Source: CAWANF01 sp963783355 (GTDB lineage Bacteria > Bacteroidota > Rhodothermia > Balneolales > DATFMH01). Taken from it: 64,000 nucleotides of DNA. Shown here piece after piece: positions 25,949-35,800 of this stretch. Location of the stretch: the NCBI GenBank assembly GCA_963783355.1, contig CAWANF010000015.1, positions 62,001-126,000 on the forward strand, in the 5' to 3' direction. The notes beneath the pieces are model-generated. The model ran no database searches. It was not told where the DNA came from and was given only the letters and a program-made list of their open reading frames with translations. Made by a program: the position numbers and the translations under genes. Numbering within the stretch: position 1 is the first letter of the stretch; the number at the start of each line of letters is the position of its first letter.

Positions 25949-26632
25949 TTAATCGTCTAAATCAGCAGATTCATCAAGATCGTCGGTAGATTCAAGGCTG
26001 CTTTCATCTATACTGCTATCTTCTTCATCTTCTTCATTATCATAGACGATTGTTTTCTTTTTCGGCTTATTTTCCGTTGCCCCGGCACGCCGTAATAACA
26101 TAGCAATTTCCGCCTGATCATTATCCAAGGCCATTGACAATGCCGTGTCACCATTTTTATCCCGCTCAGTCACATCAGCCCCCATGGAAATTAGATAACG
26201 GACGGTGTTGGTATGGCCTTCTCTTGAAGCCAGCATTAACGCAGTAAGCCCCCAATGTTGCTTCGCATTAATATCTACCCCCTTACTCATCAACAACTTG
26301 ACGGCCTCCATTTGTCCTTCACGAGCAGCAATAATTAATGCAAGTGGACCAATTTCAACATCATGATCCATTAAATATTGCATCATCTCAATATTACCGT
26401 TTTCGGCTGCACGATTAAGAGCAGTACCACCCATTTTATTTTTGATATTGGCATCGGCACCATTTTCAATCAACAATTTAACAGCCCCAAAATTATTGTT
26501 TTGAGCTGCATAAATTAAAGCTGAAGAACCGCTCTTAGAAACCTCGTTAATTTCAGCTCCATCCTTAAGCGATTTTTTAATTAGTTCCGTATTGCCGTCA
26601 ATGGCAGCCTGAAGTAATGTGGATAACTCCAT
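25949..26632 (-). CDS. Ankyrin-repeat protein
   Basis: A 227-residue protein without signal peptide or membrane segments. Five to six ankyrin repeats span about residues 1-180: ALIYAAQNNNFGAVKLLIEN, ALNRAAENGNIEMMQYLM, ALIIAAREGQMEAVKLLMSK, ALMLASREGHTNTVRYLIS and ALSMALDNDQAEIAMLLRRA. The third repeat is shortened. The last 45 residues are a strongly acidic Asp/Glu/Ser tail. Ankyrin stacks bind protein partners; the partner is unknown. It is probably cytoplasmic. It stands alone between pruA (convergent) and fmt. Confidence 0.9.
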   Translation of the reverse strand: MELSTLLQAAIDGNTELIKKSLKDGAEINEVSKSGSSALIYAAQNNNFGAVKLLIENGADANIKNKMGGTALNRAAENGNIEMMQYLMDHDVEIGPLALIIAAREGQMEAVKLLMSKGVDINAKQHWGLTALMLASREGHTNTVRYLISMGADVTERDKNGDTALSMALDNDQAEIAMLLRRAGATENKPKKKTIVYDNEEDEEDSSIDESSLESTDDLDESADLDD

Positions 26633-26854
26633 ATCTATCGTATCTGTTGATTTTAAAAGTGTAATGAAAAAAACCCGCAGGAAATTAAATCAAATTTTTA
26701 TTATTACGAACTACGAATTACAATAAATTTTGTTGTCTTTCTAAATTAATGCTCTGATCACAAAAACACAGCATTCCTCGTATTTCTCTCTAATTTAATC
26801 GGAGTTGTTAAAAAAGAAAGCCTTAAATCGTGTTTTAAATAATCTATAATTTTA

Positions 26855-27772
26855 TTAATAATCTATTTTTTTTTCACCCTTATAACCTCTGAAAAAGTCC
26901 ACGGCGCTCATAGCTTTTTTCCCTTGAAGCTGTACTTCTATTAATTCTAAGGCCTTATCGCCACAACCGATATAAATCCGGCCATTGGCTTCATGGATCG
27001 TTCCTGCCGTAACAGTGATATTTTGATTTAACTGACTTTTATTAATTTTAAATTTTAATCCATCCAGGGTCGTCCAGGCTGAAGGAAAAGGACTTAAACC
27101 ACGAATCCTGTTATGAACCTCCCGGGCACTTTTAGAAAAGTCCAGTTTCCCATCCTCACTGAATAGTTTCGGGGCACTCGTTGCAACGGTATGTTCCTGA
27201 ACCTGTGTTTTGTAGTTACCTTCTTCAATTTGATTAACGGCTTTAACGATTAGTCTTCCACCTATTTGCATCAACCTGCCATAGACCTCTCCTGTCGTCT
27301 CATTTTCACCAATTGGTGTCTTTTCACGAAGAATAACTTTTCCGGTATCAACTTTTTCTTCCAAAAAAAAGATACTGCAACCTGTCTCTTTGTCACCATT
27401 AATAACCGCCCAGTGAATCGGAGCCGCTCCCCTATATTTCGGCAATAGGGACGCATGTAAGTTGATGGAGCCTTTATGGGGTATTTCAAGAATATTTATC
27501 GGAAGGATTCTGAATGCGACAACGACCAGTAGATCCGGATCCAGCGCTTTTATTTTTTCAGCAAATACATCACTTCTCAAATCCCCAGCTTCGATCACGG
27601 GCAAGCCAAGTTCGAGGGCTTTAGCTTTAACGGGTGTTGGTGACAGGGCCTTGCCACGTCCTCTGCGTTTATCAGGACCACTAACTACCGCAATGACGCG
27701 ATGGCGGCTCTGGTGCAGAGCTACAAGGCTTGGAATGGCAAATTCTGGAGATCCCATGAAAACGATACGCAT
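26855..27772 (-). CDS. fmt: Methionyl-tRNA formyltransferase
   Basis: A 305-residue enzyme that formylates initiator Met-tRNA with 10-formyl-THF. MRIVFMGSPEFAIPSL starts the Rossmann-like domain; INLHASLLPKYRGAAPIHWAV holds the active-site His and the SLLPxxRG signature; VDTGKV has the catalytic Asp. The C-terminal domain (about 200-305) has the tRNA-binding OB-like fold, with VHNRIRGLSPFPSAWT and GCGDKALELIEVQLQGKKAM. It follows def by 135 bp, the common def-fmt order. Confidence 0.97.
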   Translation of the reverse strand: MRIVFMGSPEFAIPSLVALHQSRHRVIAVVSGPDKRRGRGKALSPTPVKAKALELGLPVIEAGDLRSDVFAEKIKALDPDLLVVVAFRILPINILEIPHKGSINLHASLLPKYRGAAPIHWAVINGDKETGCSIFFLEEKVDTGKVILREKTPIGENETTGEVYGRLMQIGGRLIVKAVNQIEEGNYKTQVQEHTVATSAPKLFSEDGKLDFSKSAREVHNRIRGLSPFPSAWTTLDGLKFKINKSQLNQNITVTAGTIHEANGRIYIGCGDKALELIEVQLQGKKAMSAVDFFRGYKGEKKIDY

Positions 27773-27907
27773 ATAGCTTCAATAACTCTTACGTTTTGAA
27801 TTATATTAAGAGTACTTATGATAAGGCCTTTTGTGACACCCATCAAAAATTATTCAGCTAAACCCCAAGTGTAAAAAGGGATTTGCTAATAATTTCAGAA
27901 ACATCTC

Positions 27908-28468
27908 TTACTTAGACACAACCGGGTAATCAACCTCTTTCAAACCGCTTTCGATTTCCTGAAGCTTACCTTTGATCAGGCGTTTTCTGAATGAACCCAG
28001 ATAATCGATAAACAAAACCCCATCCAGGTGATCCTTTTCATGCTGTATCACCCTTGATAACCAACCGGTAGCCTTAAGTTCTTTTTCCTCATAATCACGA
28101 TTTAAATAACGAACAGTGATATCTGCAGGACGCAAAACTTTTTCACGAATATCGGGGATACTCAGACAGCCTTCTTCAAATTCAATCTCTTCGTCACCCT
28201 TGTATATTATTTCAGGATTGATAAATACCTCGGGGCCAAATAAAAACTCTTCGCCTTCTTCATCCCTGATAACCGGATCGGCATCCAATACAAAGACTCG
28301 CACTTCTCTGCCTACCTGTGTTGCAGCCAGCCCAACCCCGTTCGAATTGTACATTGTTTCGAACATGTCGTCTATCAGTTGTTGCAAATCTTTAGAATTT
28401 TCCTCTACATCCCCAACTTTCACCCGTAACACAGGATCATTATATGTCACTATTGGTAATACTGCCAT
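27908..28468 (-). CDS. def: Peptide deformylase
   Basis: A 186-residue metalloenzyme that removes the N-formyl group from nascent proteins. All three motifs are present: GVGLAATQ (I), EEGCLSIP (II, with the metal Cys) and HEKDHLDG (III, with both metal His and the catalytic Glu). It starts 6 bp after ruvX and is in line with fmt downstream, giving a translation-initiation pair. Confidence 0.97.
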   Translation of the reverse strand: MAVLPIVTYNDPVLRVKVGDVEENSKDLQQLIDDMFETMYNSNGVGLAATQVGREVRVFVLDADPVIRDEEGEEFLFGPEVFINPEIIYKGDEEIEFEEGCLSIPDIREKVLRPADITVRYLNRDYEEKELKATGWLSRVIQHEKDHLDGVLFIDYLGSFRKRLIKGKLQEIESGLKEVDYPVVSK

Positions 28469-28474
28469 TGATAC

Positions 28475-28900
28475 TTAAATATTTTTCTGATCTAGATAGT
28501 TTTGCAAAAGTATAGCAGCCGCAACAGCATCAACAATGCCTTTCTGCTGCCTCTTTTTTTTGGAAACACCGGAGTCCAGAATGGCTTGCTGTGCCATCAC
28601 ACTGGTAAAACGCTCATCCAATGTCACCACTTCAATATCGGGAAACTGTTTTTTTAATTCACCTATAAATGAACGTACCATATGAACCGATTCTTTTTCT
28701 TCCCCTTTTAAAGTAATCGGCCAGCCCACGATAAACTTTCTGACGTTCTCTCCTGAAATTCTTTTTTTCAATTCAGAGAATATCTCTGCTGGTGCAAAAG
28801 CTCCAATCGGACTTGCCAGTGTTCGTGACAAGTCCGATTGCGCTAATCCTATTCTTTTTTTTCCTACATCGATACCGATGATACGATAGTATTCAGCCAA
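28475..28900 (-). CDS. ruvX: Putative pre-16S rRNA nuclease / Holliday junction resolvase YqgF (RuvX)
   Basis: A 141-residue RNase H-fold protein. RIIGIDVGKKRIGLAQSD contains the first catalytic Asp, FIVGWPITLKGEE the second strand, VVTLDERFTSVMA the conserved Asp-Glu and KGIVDAVAAAILLQNYL the last Asp. The only sensible start is TTG, located two bases after the stop of the HU gene, with AAAGGA nearby, so translation is probably coupled. It is 6 bp before def. Confidence 0.93.
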   Translation of the reverse strand: MAEYYRIIGIDVGKKRIGLAQSDLSRTLASPIGAFAPAEIFSELKKRISGENVRKFIVGWPITLKGEEKESVHMVRSFIGELKKQFPDIEVVTLDERFTSVMAQQAILDSGVSKKKRQQKGIVDAVAAAILLQNYLDQKNI

Positions 28901-29224
28901 TTATCCTTTTAATTCAGATTCTGACTCAAGGGGCAGACGTAAGAATTCTTTGAGCAACTTACTTGGTTTAAAATGTGTTTTTCTGTGCTCAGGAACATAA
29001 ATAACTTCATTCGTTTTCGGATTCCTGGCTTTTGGCTTAGCTTTGGTAACCTTAACTTCAAAGACTCCAAAATCCCGTATTTCAATTCTGCATGTAGGGT
29101 CAGCCTCCATCATTGTGTCTCTGAGCGATGCGATAACGGCATCCACCCAAGGCTCAACTTGTACCATGGGTACATCCATTTCTTCAGAGATACGACGAAC
29201 AATGTCGCGCTTTGTGTATGTCAT
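28901..29224 (-). CDS. HU/IHF-family DNA-bending protein
   Basis: A 107-residue member of the bacterial histone-like family. KRDIVRRISEEMDVPMVQVE starts the helical dimerisation part, IEIRDFGVFEVKV is the core, and AKPKARNPKTNEVIYVPEHR is the DNA-binding arm, with Pro at the tip (ARNPKT). THFKPSKLLKEFL closes the domain. A short acidic C-terminal tail is added. It is either IHF-like or HU-like; the sequence alone does not decide. It heads the run HU-ruvX-def-fmt, 205 bp after rel. Confidence 0.93.
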   Translation of the reverse strand: MTYTKRDIVRRISEEMDVPMVQVEPWVDAVIASLRDTMMEADPTCRIEIRDFGVFEVKVTKAKPKARNPKTNEVIYVPEHRKTHFKPSKLLKEFLRLPLESESELKG

Positions 29225-29429
29225 AATATTTCAATCCTTACTTTAAAATTATTGTTTAAGCTTAGGCTTAAAATCAGATGATAACTAACACTTATCTTTG
29301 CTATAACGTGCTTTTCATCAAGATGTTATTAATGAATTAATAATAACAGCTAATAGCTTGTTTATTAAAATCTTGACAAAGGATACGAAAACTTTAAATG
29401 ATCAAAAAGAGGTATTTCTGTAAAAGTTT
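29225..29429 (-). promoter_or_regulatory. Leader region of the HU-ruvX-def-fmt run
   Basis: 205 bp between rel and the HU gene. It contains the inverted repeat TTTAAGC-TTAG-GCTTAAA (29255-29272), 31 bases before the HU start codon, and a -35-like TTGTCA on the minus strand. A promoter here is likely but not defined. Confidence 0.35.
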
Positions 29430-31670
29430 TTATTCGTAACGATATACCTGCTTAATACCATTGATTTTTTGAATTCTTTTGATAGCATTTTCAAGATGAT
29501 CAATATGGTCAACATACAATATTAGTGTTCCTTCAAACATCCCGCTGTCACTACTTACATTAATACTTTTCATATTGGTTTTCAATGACTTAGATATCAC
29601 ATTGGTGATATCGTTTATAAGGCCGACCCGGTCTTCACCGATGATTTTTATCGCACCGATGAACCTTGAATCGGTATTTTTAGCCCATGCAACATCTACG
29701 ATTCGTTCTGAATCGGTGTTAATTAAGTGTCGGGTATTTTTACAATTCACCCGATGTATTTTGATATCGCCATTACGACTAATAAAACCAATTACTTCAT
29801 CGCCCGGAATGGGGTTACAACATCGTGCATATGAGTACTTTACATCGGTTAAATCACCATTTATAATCAGTCCTTCACGGTTTCTGGAGGTCCGTGCATC
29901 CTCATAAAAGAGTTCCTGGAATTCTTCTTCGTCAATTTGGGCAAATTCTTTATCCTTATCTTCGTCAATACTGCCCAGACTCTGATATTGTTTTACAACT
30001 CTTAACAGTTTACCCGGATCAAACACGCCAGAACCGATGTCATAGAACAATTTTTGAGATGAAGAAAACTTCATTTTAGATGCAATTTTCATCAAATCCT
30101 GTTCTGAAATTTCAACTTTAGCCTTCGCAACACGTTTTTCCCATATGTCGCGACCCTCTTCGGCAACCTTCCGTTCTTTTTGTTTTATAAATTGCCGGAT
30201 ACGTGCTCTGGCTTTGTGTGTAACAACATCATTAATCCAGTCACGATTGAGATTAATATGTTTTCCGGTAATAATTTCTACCTGGTCACCACTTTGTAAT
30301 TTATGACGAAGCGGCACGATCTTTCCATTCACTTTTGCTGCAAGAGCATGGTCCCCTACTTCACTGTGAATATCGAAAGCAAAGTCGATAGGAGTAGCGC
30401 CATTCGGTAATGTAATTAATTCTCCACTCGGCGTAAATACATAAATTTCATCAGTATACAGGTTAAGCTGAAAATCTTTCACAAACTCAGTAGCTGCATC
30501 CGGACGAGGATTTTCAAGGATATCTCTCACCCAGTGAACAAATCGATCAATAGTATTTCTATCGCCGCCCTCTTTATACTTCCAATGTGCTGCCAGGCCT
30601 TTCTCAGCGATTTCATCCATTTTACGGGTACGTATCTGTATCTCTACCTTAACACCTTTGTTGGTTATCACGGTAGTATGCAGCGATTGATAACCATTCG
30701 CTTTAGGTACGGAAATGAAATCGCGAAATCGCTCCGGAATAGGTGTATAGGCATCTGTAATAAATGAATAAACCCGCCAGCAATCTTCCTTTGTATGCGG
30801 TTCATCAAGGATGATACGAATCGCAAACAAATCATAAATTTCTTCAAATGGCTTCTGCTGGCGCATCATCTTGCGATAAATCGAATAGATATGCTTTGGA
30901 CGGCCTTTTATATCAAAATGAAATCCGGCCCGCTCCAATTGCGTCTTAATAGGCACCATAAACTCATCGATGAAACTTTCCCGCGATTCCTTCTTTTCAC
31001 GAAGTTTTCTGGCTATAAATTTATAACCCGTTGGGTCCAGGACTTTAAAACTTAAATCTTCGAGCTCACTTTTTATTTTATAAAGGCCAAAACGATGTGC
31101 TAAGGGAGCATACAATTCAATTGTTTCTGTGGCAATACTTAGTTGTTTTTCTTTTGTCAGATGCTGAATGGTCCGCATATTGTGCAGGCGGTCAGCAAAC
31201 TTAATCAATACAACCCTCAAATCTTCTGACATCGACAGAAGCAGCTTCATAAAGGTTTCGGCCTGCTTGGTATTCTTATTTTTGAATACTCCCGATATCT
31301 TTGTAAGTCCATCAATCAGATGAGATACCGTAAATCCAAAATGTTCTTCAATATCGGCTAATGTAACTTCTGTATCCTCAACCGTATCGTGCAGTAAAGC
31401 AGCGGCAACCGAGACATCATCTATGCCAATTTCTTTAGCGACAATAATGGCAACAGCAACCGGATGCAAATAATAAGGTTCTCCGGAAGCTCGAGTAACC
31501 CCCTGATGAGAAAGGAAACAAAGTTTAAATGCCCTGGTTACTAATTTATCATCACAGTGTTCCAAATTCTCATGGCAAATCTGCAATAGGTTTTCCACCT
31601 CGAATTGCTGAGCTTGTTCGAGTTTAAACTTATCCAAATCCTTATTTATCCGGATACCTGTTTCTTCCAT
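29430..31670 (-). CDS. rel: Bifunctional (p)ppGpp synthetase/hydrolase, RelA/SpoT family
   Basis: A 746-residue long RSH protein. The hydrolase HD domain (about 45-190) keeps LLHDTVEDTEV with the HDxxED metal motif, so hydrolase activity is expected. The synthetase domain (about 230-360) has EIYDLFAIRIILDE and KANGYQSLHTTVI. The TGS domain (about 395-460) has DEIYVFTPSGELITLPNGAT. The zinc-finger/helical region has YARCCNPIPGDEVIGFI and the ACT domain ends the protein. Both activities should be present, as in Rel or SpoT. The ATG at 31670 is preferred over an in-frame TTG at 31685. It is upstream of the HU-ruvX-def-fmt run on the same strand. Confidence 0.95.
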   Translation of the reverse strand: MEETGIRINKDLDKFKLEQAQQFEVENLLQICHENLEHCDDKLVTRAFKLCFLSHQGVTRASGEPYYLHPVAVAIIVAKEIGIDDVSVAAALLHDTVEDTEVTLADIEEHFGFTVSHLIDGLTKISGVFKNKNTKQAETFMKLLLSMSEDLRVVLIKFADRLHNMRTIQHLTKEKQLSIATETIELYAPLAHRFGLYKIKSELEDLSFKVLDPTGYKFIARKLREKKESRESFIDEFMVPIKTQLERAGFHFDIKGRPKHIYSIYRKMMRQQKPFEEIYDLFAIRIILDEPHTKEDCWRVYSFITDAYTPIPERFRDFISVPKANGYQSLHTTVITNKGVKVEIQIRTRKMDEIAEKGLAAHWKYKEGGDRNTIDRFVHWVRDILENPRPDAATEFVKDFQLNLYTDEIYVFTPSGELITLPNGATPIDFAFDIHSEVGDHALAAKVNGKIVPLRHKLQSGDQVEIITGKHINLNRDWINDVVTHKARARIRQFIKQKERKVAEEGRDIWEKRVAKAKVEISEQDLMKIASKMKFSSSQKLFYDIGSGVFDPGKLLRVVKQYQSLGSIDEDKDKEFAQIDEEEFQELFYEDARTSRNREGLIINGDLTDVKYSYARCCNPIPGDEVIGFISRNGDIKIHRVNCKNTRHLINTDSERIVDVAWAKNTDSRFIGAIKIIGEDRVGLINDITNVISKSLKTNMKSINVSSDSGMFEGTLILYVDHIDHLENAIKRIQKINGIKQVYRYE

Positions 31671-31856
31671 ACGGCTAAAACCCAAAGGCCATTAAAAACC
31701 AATTAAAATCATAAAACACCTAAAGCTATTAAATATAGGTATTTAACAATTCATATACGATTTCTGATCATAATTGAAGAAATCGACGATTAATAAAATA
31801 AAACAATGAAATACATCGAAAGAACGATGAATTAACGTTCATTCTTATATCAAAAT

Positions 31857-31898
31857 AAAAAAGAAGAGAGCATTATGTTACGTTGCCCTCTTCTTTTT
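31857..31898 (-). terminator. Terminator of the small barrel gene
   Basis: AAAAAGAAGAGGGC and GCTCTCTTCTTTTT (minus strand) pair nearly throughout with a 12-13-base loop, followed by T-rich DNA. It lies 30 bp after the stop of the gene at 31930. Confidence 0.85.
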
Positions 31899-31929
31899 GT
31901 TTAAAAATAGGTAAAAAGTTTAACGGATA

Positions 31930-32514
31930 TCAGAACTGAAGCAATATACCGAAGATGTAACGCCCGTTGGTATTGGAAGGGTTCACACCTTTAAAGTCCT
32001 TCAGATTACTTTTTGTCACACGGTATTCGATGAATGGCTTTAGCACAGGAATGATACCCAGTTGAACACCAATCGTTCCGTTATAGAATATGCTGCTCTG
32101 CTGTTCATTGCTGAGATTGGCTATTGCTTTATAGTCAACTTTATAGGTTCTGGAACCTATACCCAATCCAATATACGGGTTCACAAGGCCCAATTTAACT
32201 TCACCAATTGCATCGAGACCTAAGTCATAATCTTTAATACTATTAGTTTCATAAGAGATATTTCCGTTGGTCGTTATTTTATTATTGGCATTGAAATAGC
32301 TAAAATGAGCTCTGAAACCCAGTGAAAGCAACGGGATAGGAAGCTTTGCCATGTTTTCGATGCGCAGTCCAAAACCATTTTGCGGGTCTTTACTGCGTAC
32401 TTCATATGTTGCACCGATTCCGAACTGAGCTGCCGCCGTCGAAATCATAAAACCACCGACAAAAAATAATGTTACAATCCATTTAAGTAAATGTGGATAG
32501 AATAGCTTTTTCAT
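31930..32514 (-). CDS. Predicted outer-membrane beta-barrel protein
   Basis: A 194-residue exported protein. MKKLFYPHLLKWIVTLFFVG followed by an AAAQ cleavage site is a signal peptide. The mature part alternates hydrophobic and polar residues in about eight strands (FGIGATYEVRSK, GFGLRIENMAKL, LSLGFRAHFSYFNA, DLGLDAIGEVKLG, PYIGLGIGSRTYKV, YNGTIGVQLGIIP, PFIEYRVTKSN) and ends in YIFGILLQF with a terminal Phe, the classical barrel signature. The ATG at 32514 is preferred, with GGA seven bases upstream. Function unknown; OmpW/OmpX-sized barrel. It stands alone between rel and tRNA-Leu. Confidence 0.82.
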   Translation of the reverse strand: MKKLFYPHLLKWIVTLFFVGGFMISTAAAQFGIGATYEVRSKDPQNGFGLRIENMAKLPIPLLSLGFRAHFSYFNANNKITTNGNISYETNSIKDYDLGLDAIGEVKLGLVNPYIGLGIGSRTYKVDYKAIANLSNEQQSSIFYNGTIGVQLGIIPVLKPFIEYRVTKSNLKDFKGVNPSNTNGRYIFGILLQF

Positions 32515-32663
32515 GAGTAGATCCTTTTTAATGATTAAGAACAAATGAATTACACTGCCAAATGTATTTTACTAATAGTAAACAATTTTCATATAAACTG
32601 TTAATTCACTTACCATAATATCAAGCTATTCACGACATAATCCATTTTTTTCAAATTTATATA

Positions 32664-32692
32664 TTTACACTGTTGTTCTTTTCTGCTATAAT
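32664..32692 (+). promoter_or_regulatory. Sigma-70-type promoter of tRNA-Leu
   Basis: TTTACA (32664-32669), a 17-bp spacer and TATAAT (32687-32692), with the tRNA starting 27 bases later. A near-consensus promoter. Confidence 0.8.
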
Positions 32693-32719
32693 ATGTATTC
32701 TTGCGTTCCTGAAAAGGAT

Positions 32720-32806
32720 GCCGCCGTGGTGGAATTGGTAGACACGTTGGACTTAAAATCCAATGGGACTTATAATCCCGTGCCGGTTCGAGTCCGGCCG
32801 GCGGTA
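32720..32806 (+). tRNA. tRNA-Leu (UAA anticodon)
   Basis: 87 nt with a long variable arm. Acceptor GCCGCCG pairs with CGGCGGT (one G-U at the end). The D region is TGGTGGAATTGGTAGACA. The anticodon stem TTGGA/TCCAA encloses CTTAAAA, giving anticodon TAA. The variable arm has GGGACTTATAATCCC. The T arm is GCCGGTTCGAGTCCGGC. CCA is not encoded, unlike tRNA-Pro in this window. Confidence 0.96.
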
Positions 32807-32810
32807 CTTA

Positions 32811-32848
32811 AAAAAGCCCATAAATAATTATATTTATGGGCTTTTTTA
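32811..32848. terminator. Bidirectional terminator between tRNA-Leu and the giant secreted protein gene
   Basis: AAAAAGCCCATAAATA and TATTTATGGGCTTTTT form a 16-bp perfect stem with a four-base loop. It serves tRNA-Leu on the plus strand and the gene ending at 32867 on the minus strand. Confidence 0.93.
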
Positions 32849-32866
32849 TTTGTTCAACTTTAATTC

Positions 32867-35800
32867 TTATTTGAGTAACAGCATTTTACGTGTTTGAACA
32901 TATCCTTTTGTCCGCAAACGGTAAAAATACAATCCGCTTGCCAGGTGTAAAGCATTGAACTCAATTTGATGGGTTCCTGATGGTTGCCATCCCTTGACTA
33001 ATGTTGCAACCTCCCGGCCTAAAATATTATACACTTTAAGAGAAACATCCTGAGATCTGACTAAAGAATACGTAATTGTTGTTGTTGGATTGAACGGATT
33101 CGGATAGTTTTGTTCCAGCGAGATATGAGCCGGAAAAGTGGGGTTACCCTGACCTTCGATGGCCGTACTTGTTGGAGCATTGGGATTTATCAGGTTCCAG
33201 GCTATATTGTTGTCCTCATGTATTTCAGCTATCGTGTTTTTAGGATCTACCACGGCATAAAGCTTTGACTCATTGTTCAGATTTAGCGGTACTTTCCAGT
33301 TGGCCAATTCTACGATAGCATGCCCCCTCGCCTTTATTGCAGGAACGGCCACACTGTCCGCACCATCCTGGTTGGTGATCTGTGTTCCCCCGTTTTGCGG
33401 ATCTCCGTAATAAAATTTAATGATTGTTCCGGTGGTCATATCTTTGAGGCTGTAATTATCCACACGGGCATAGATCGACACCACTTCTCCCGGCTGCGGA
33501 TTCACCGGATCGAAAATAATGTCACGGGATTCTTCTTTTTGAACTTGTGGATCGGTGCTTCCGATGCCTTTTTGCTGATCATAAAACCAGGGAAGATTAA
33601 ACGTGAGATCCGGTTTACCGCCGTACATTTTCGCCCACCATGAGGGCACCCCGCCCGACTGGTCCGGGTGAACAGCATAATTAAGGACCAGTGCTCCTAC
33701 TTTATCCCAGTACACATAAGGCGAAACAGTATACGTTTTGGTACCCAGGATAGATTGATTGATCGTTCCAAAATGTACCTGTAGTCCGCTTTCCTGATGC
33801 ACTGTTGTTGTTTGAGTCGATATCTGGTTACTTCCATAGGTTCCAGACATTGAAGCTTCCAAATCGACTGATGCTCCGCCAATACTTTCACTGAAATTTG
33901 TGGTTATGCTGCGACTGAGTGTTTGGTAGGATGATCGCGTCCGCTCTGAAATTTTATCGGAACTGAACATAAGGCTCCAGTCCTGTGTCGCTGAACCGGA
34001 AAGTTCCCAAGTGTCGGCGCCTCCCCCGCTGGCAAACCCTCCATTGCCAAATAGTGTAGATCCCGCAGGCAATGCAACTGAATCGGGATAAGAGAGAATA
34101 TTACCCACTTCATGATTCGCCAGATATGTACGGGCCAGTTCACTTTTTCCTGAAAACCAGGTATTCTTCAGGCCATTAAGTCCCGTGAATTTAGGCAGCA
34201 CAACAGCTACATGGCCTACCAGCTTACCCTTTACATACGTCGGATATTCAAAAATGTAGTAATCAGATATTGTGGCATAAATACGATCATCGCCTATAGC
34301 ATCGGAGGTTACCGTTACTCTGTAGGTTTTGGATGCCCCATTGACCTTGGAGAACTCCCCACCATACGTACGATCCATTGTTCCCTTTACCGATGCGGAA
34401 ACAGAATACAGATCTTGCACCCCTCCCCCTACCGATAACCCTTCAGAAAGGGAATTAGAAATTCCCCAATCGGCGCTGACCTGGGTAGAAACTTCCATCG
34501 AACTATCAGTGGCATTTTCGTACATTGATGTAAAATCGCAGCCATTACCACTAAAACAGTTGTCGATATCGTAGGGTGTCCCGTTAAATATATCATAATG
34601 TATAGGAGGAGCATTCAGGATCACAAGGGGCTGTACGATGTTATGAGCAGTCATTTTGCTGGGGGTGCCGAGGTGAACACCATCCGCATTCAGATCGCCC
34701 GCTACCAATACAAAGTAATCCTCACTATTAACGGGTGTCTGAGGGTCTGCTACCGATTGTGTAGAGCCAATAAACTGATAATTTAATTGGTAAGGATGGG
34801 CCTGGTAGTCACTCAATTCATAATTTCCCCCGCTATTTGCCGGACCATTATAAGCCATGATATCCGTTCTCAATGAATCGCTGTATGGGAGGTCGCAATC
34901 AGTGAGAAGCACAGAACGGTGACTATCTCCAATATTAATATTGGAATAGGGAGCGGTTGCATATAGGTATGTGGTTCCAGACTTGTCGAATCCATATATA
35001 GAGATTTTGCCATTCCCGGCGCCAGTCTGAGATACATTCGGTATGAGATCATCGGTGCCGTTATAATTATAATCCCCAGAGCTTAAACTCACGTTATACC
35101 TGTTGGTCTGGTAAGGATTACCAAGTGGTATTAAGTTAACAGGACTTCCATTATTTGTGACATTCCCGCTGCCGCTAAAGTCGATGGCAAGGCGCTGTAA
35201 TCCTCCAGAGTATGTTAATTCATATTGGTTATTTGAAATATTTTGGCTTTCGTATTCATCTTCGTATGCATACGCCAGATGATCGTGACCGTCACCGTAA
35301 TAATCGCCGGCAGCCAGGGACAATTGTGTAATCTCTTCACCTGTATGGACGTTGATGTCTAATTTATATCCTTTGGCAACCGGAGTCTGGGAGTCAATAT
35401 AATCCTCCCAATGACCGGTAACTTTATTTTTTCTTACGATATGAGCCATCAGATACCATTTGTTTATACCCGATGGCTTTATGTTCATGACGGCGACTTC
35501 ATCAACACCATCACCATCAAAATCACCGACCGCAATATCAAATAATGTAGTCTTCGAGTTCGGAGAAAGGAGAACACTCCCAACCTTAATACTGTCTACT
35601 GGAGCAGGTGTACCATTTATCATCTTGTAAAACACGAGCTGAACCGGTCCGCGGTCGGAACTGCCGTTATCGGCGCAGTAGGCTACTACAAATTCTTCCG
35701 CCGGATCCTCATCAAAATGGCCCGTAGCGACCCGAATAATGTTATGATCACCGGACGGAGCATTAAATATTTTGGGTACTCCATAATCCTGAACGGTACC

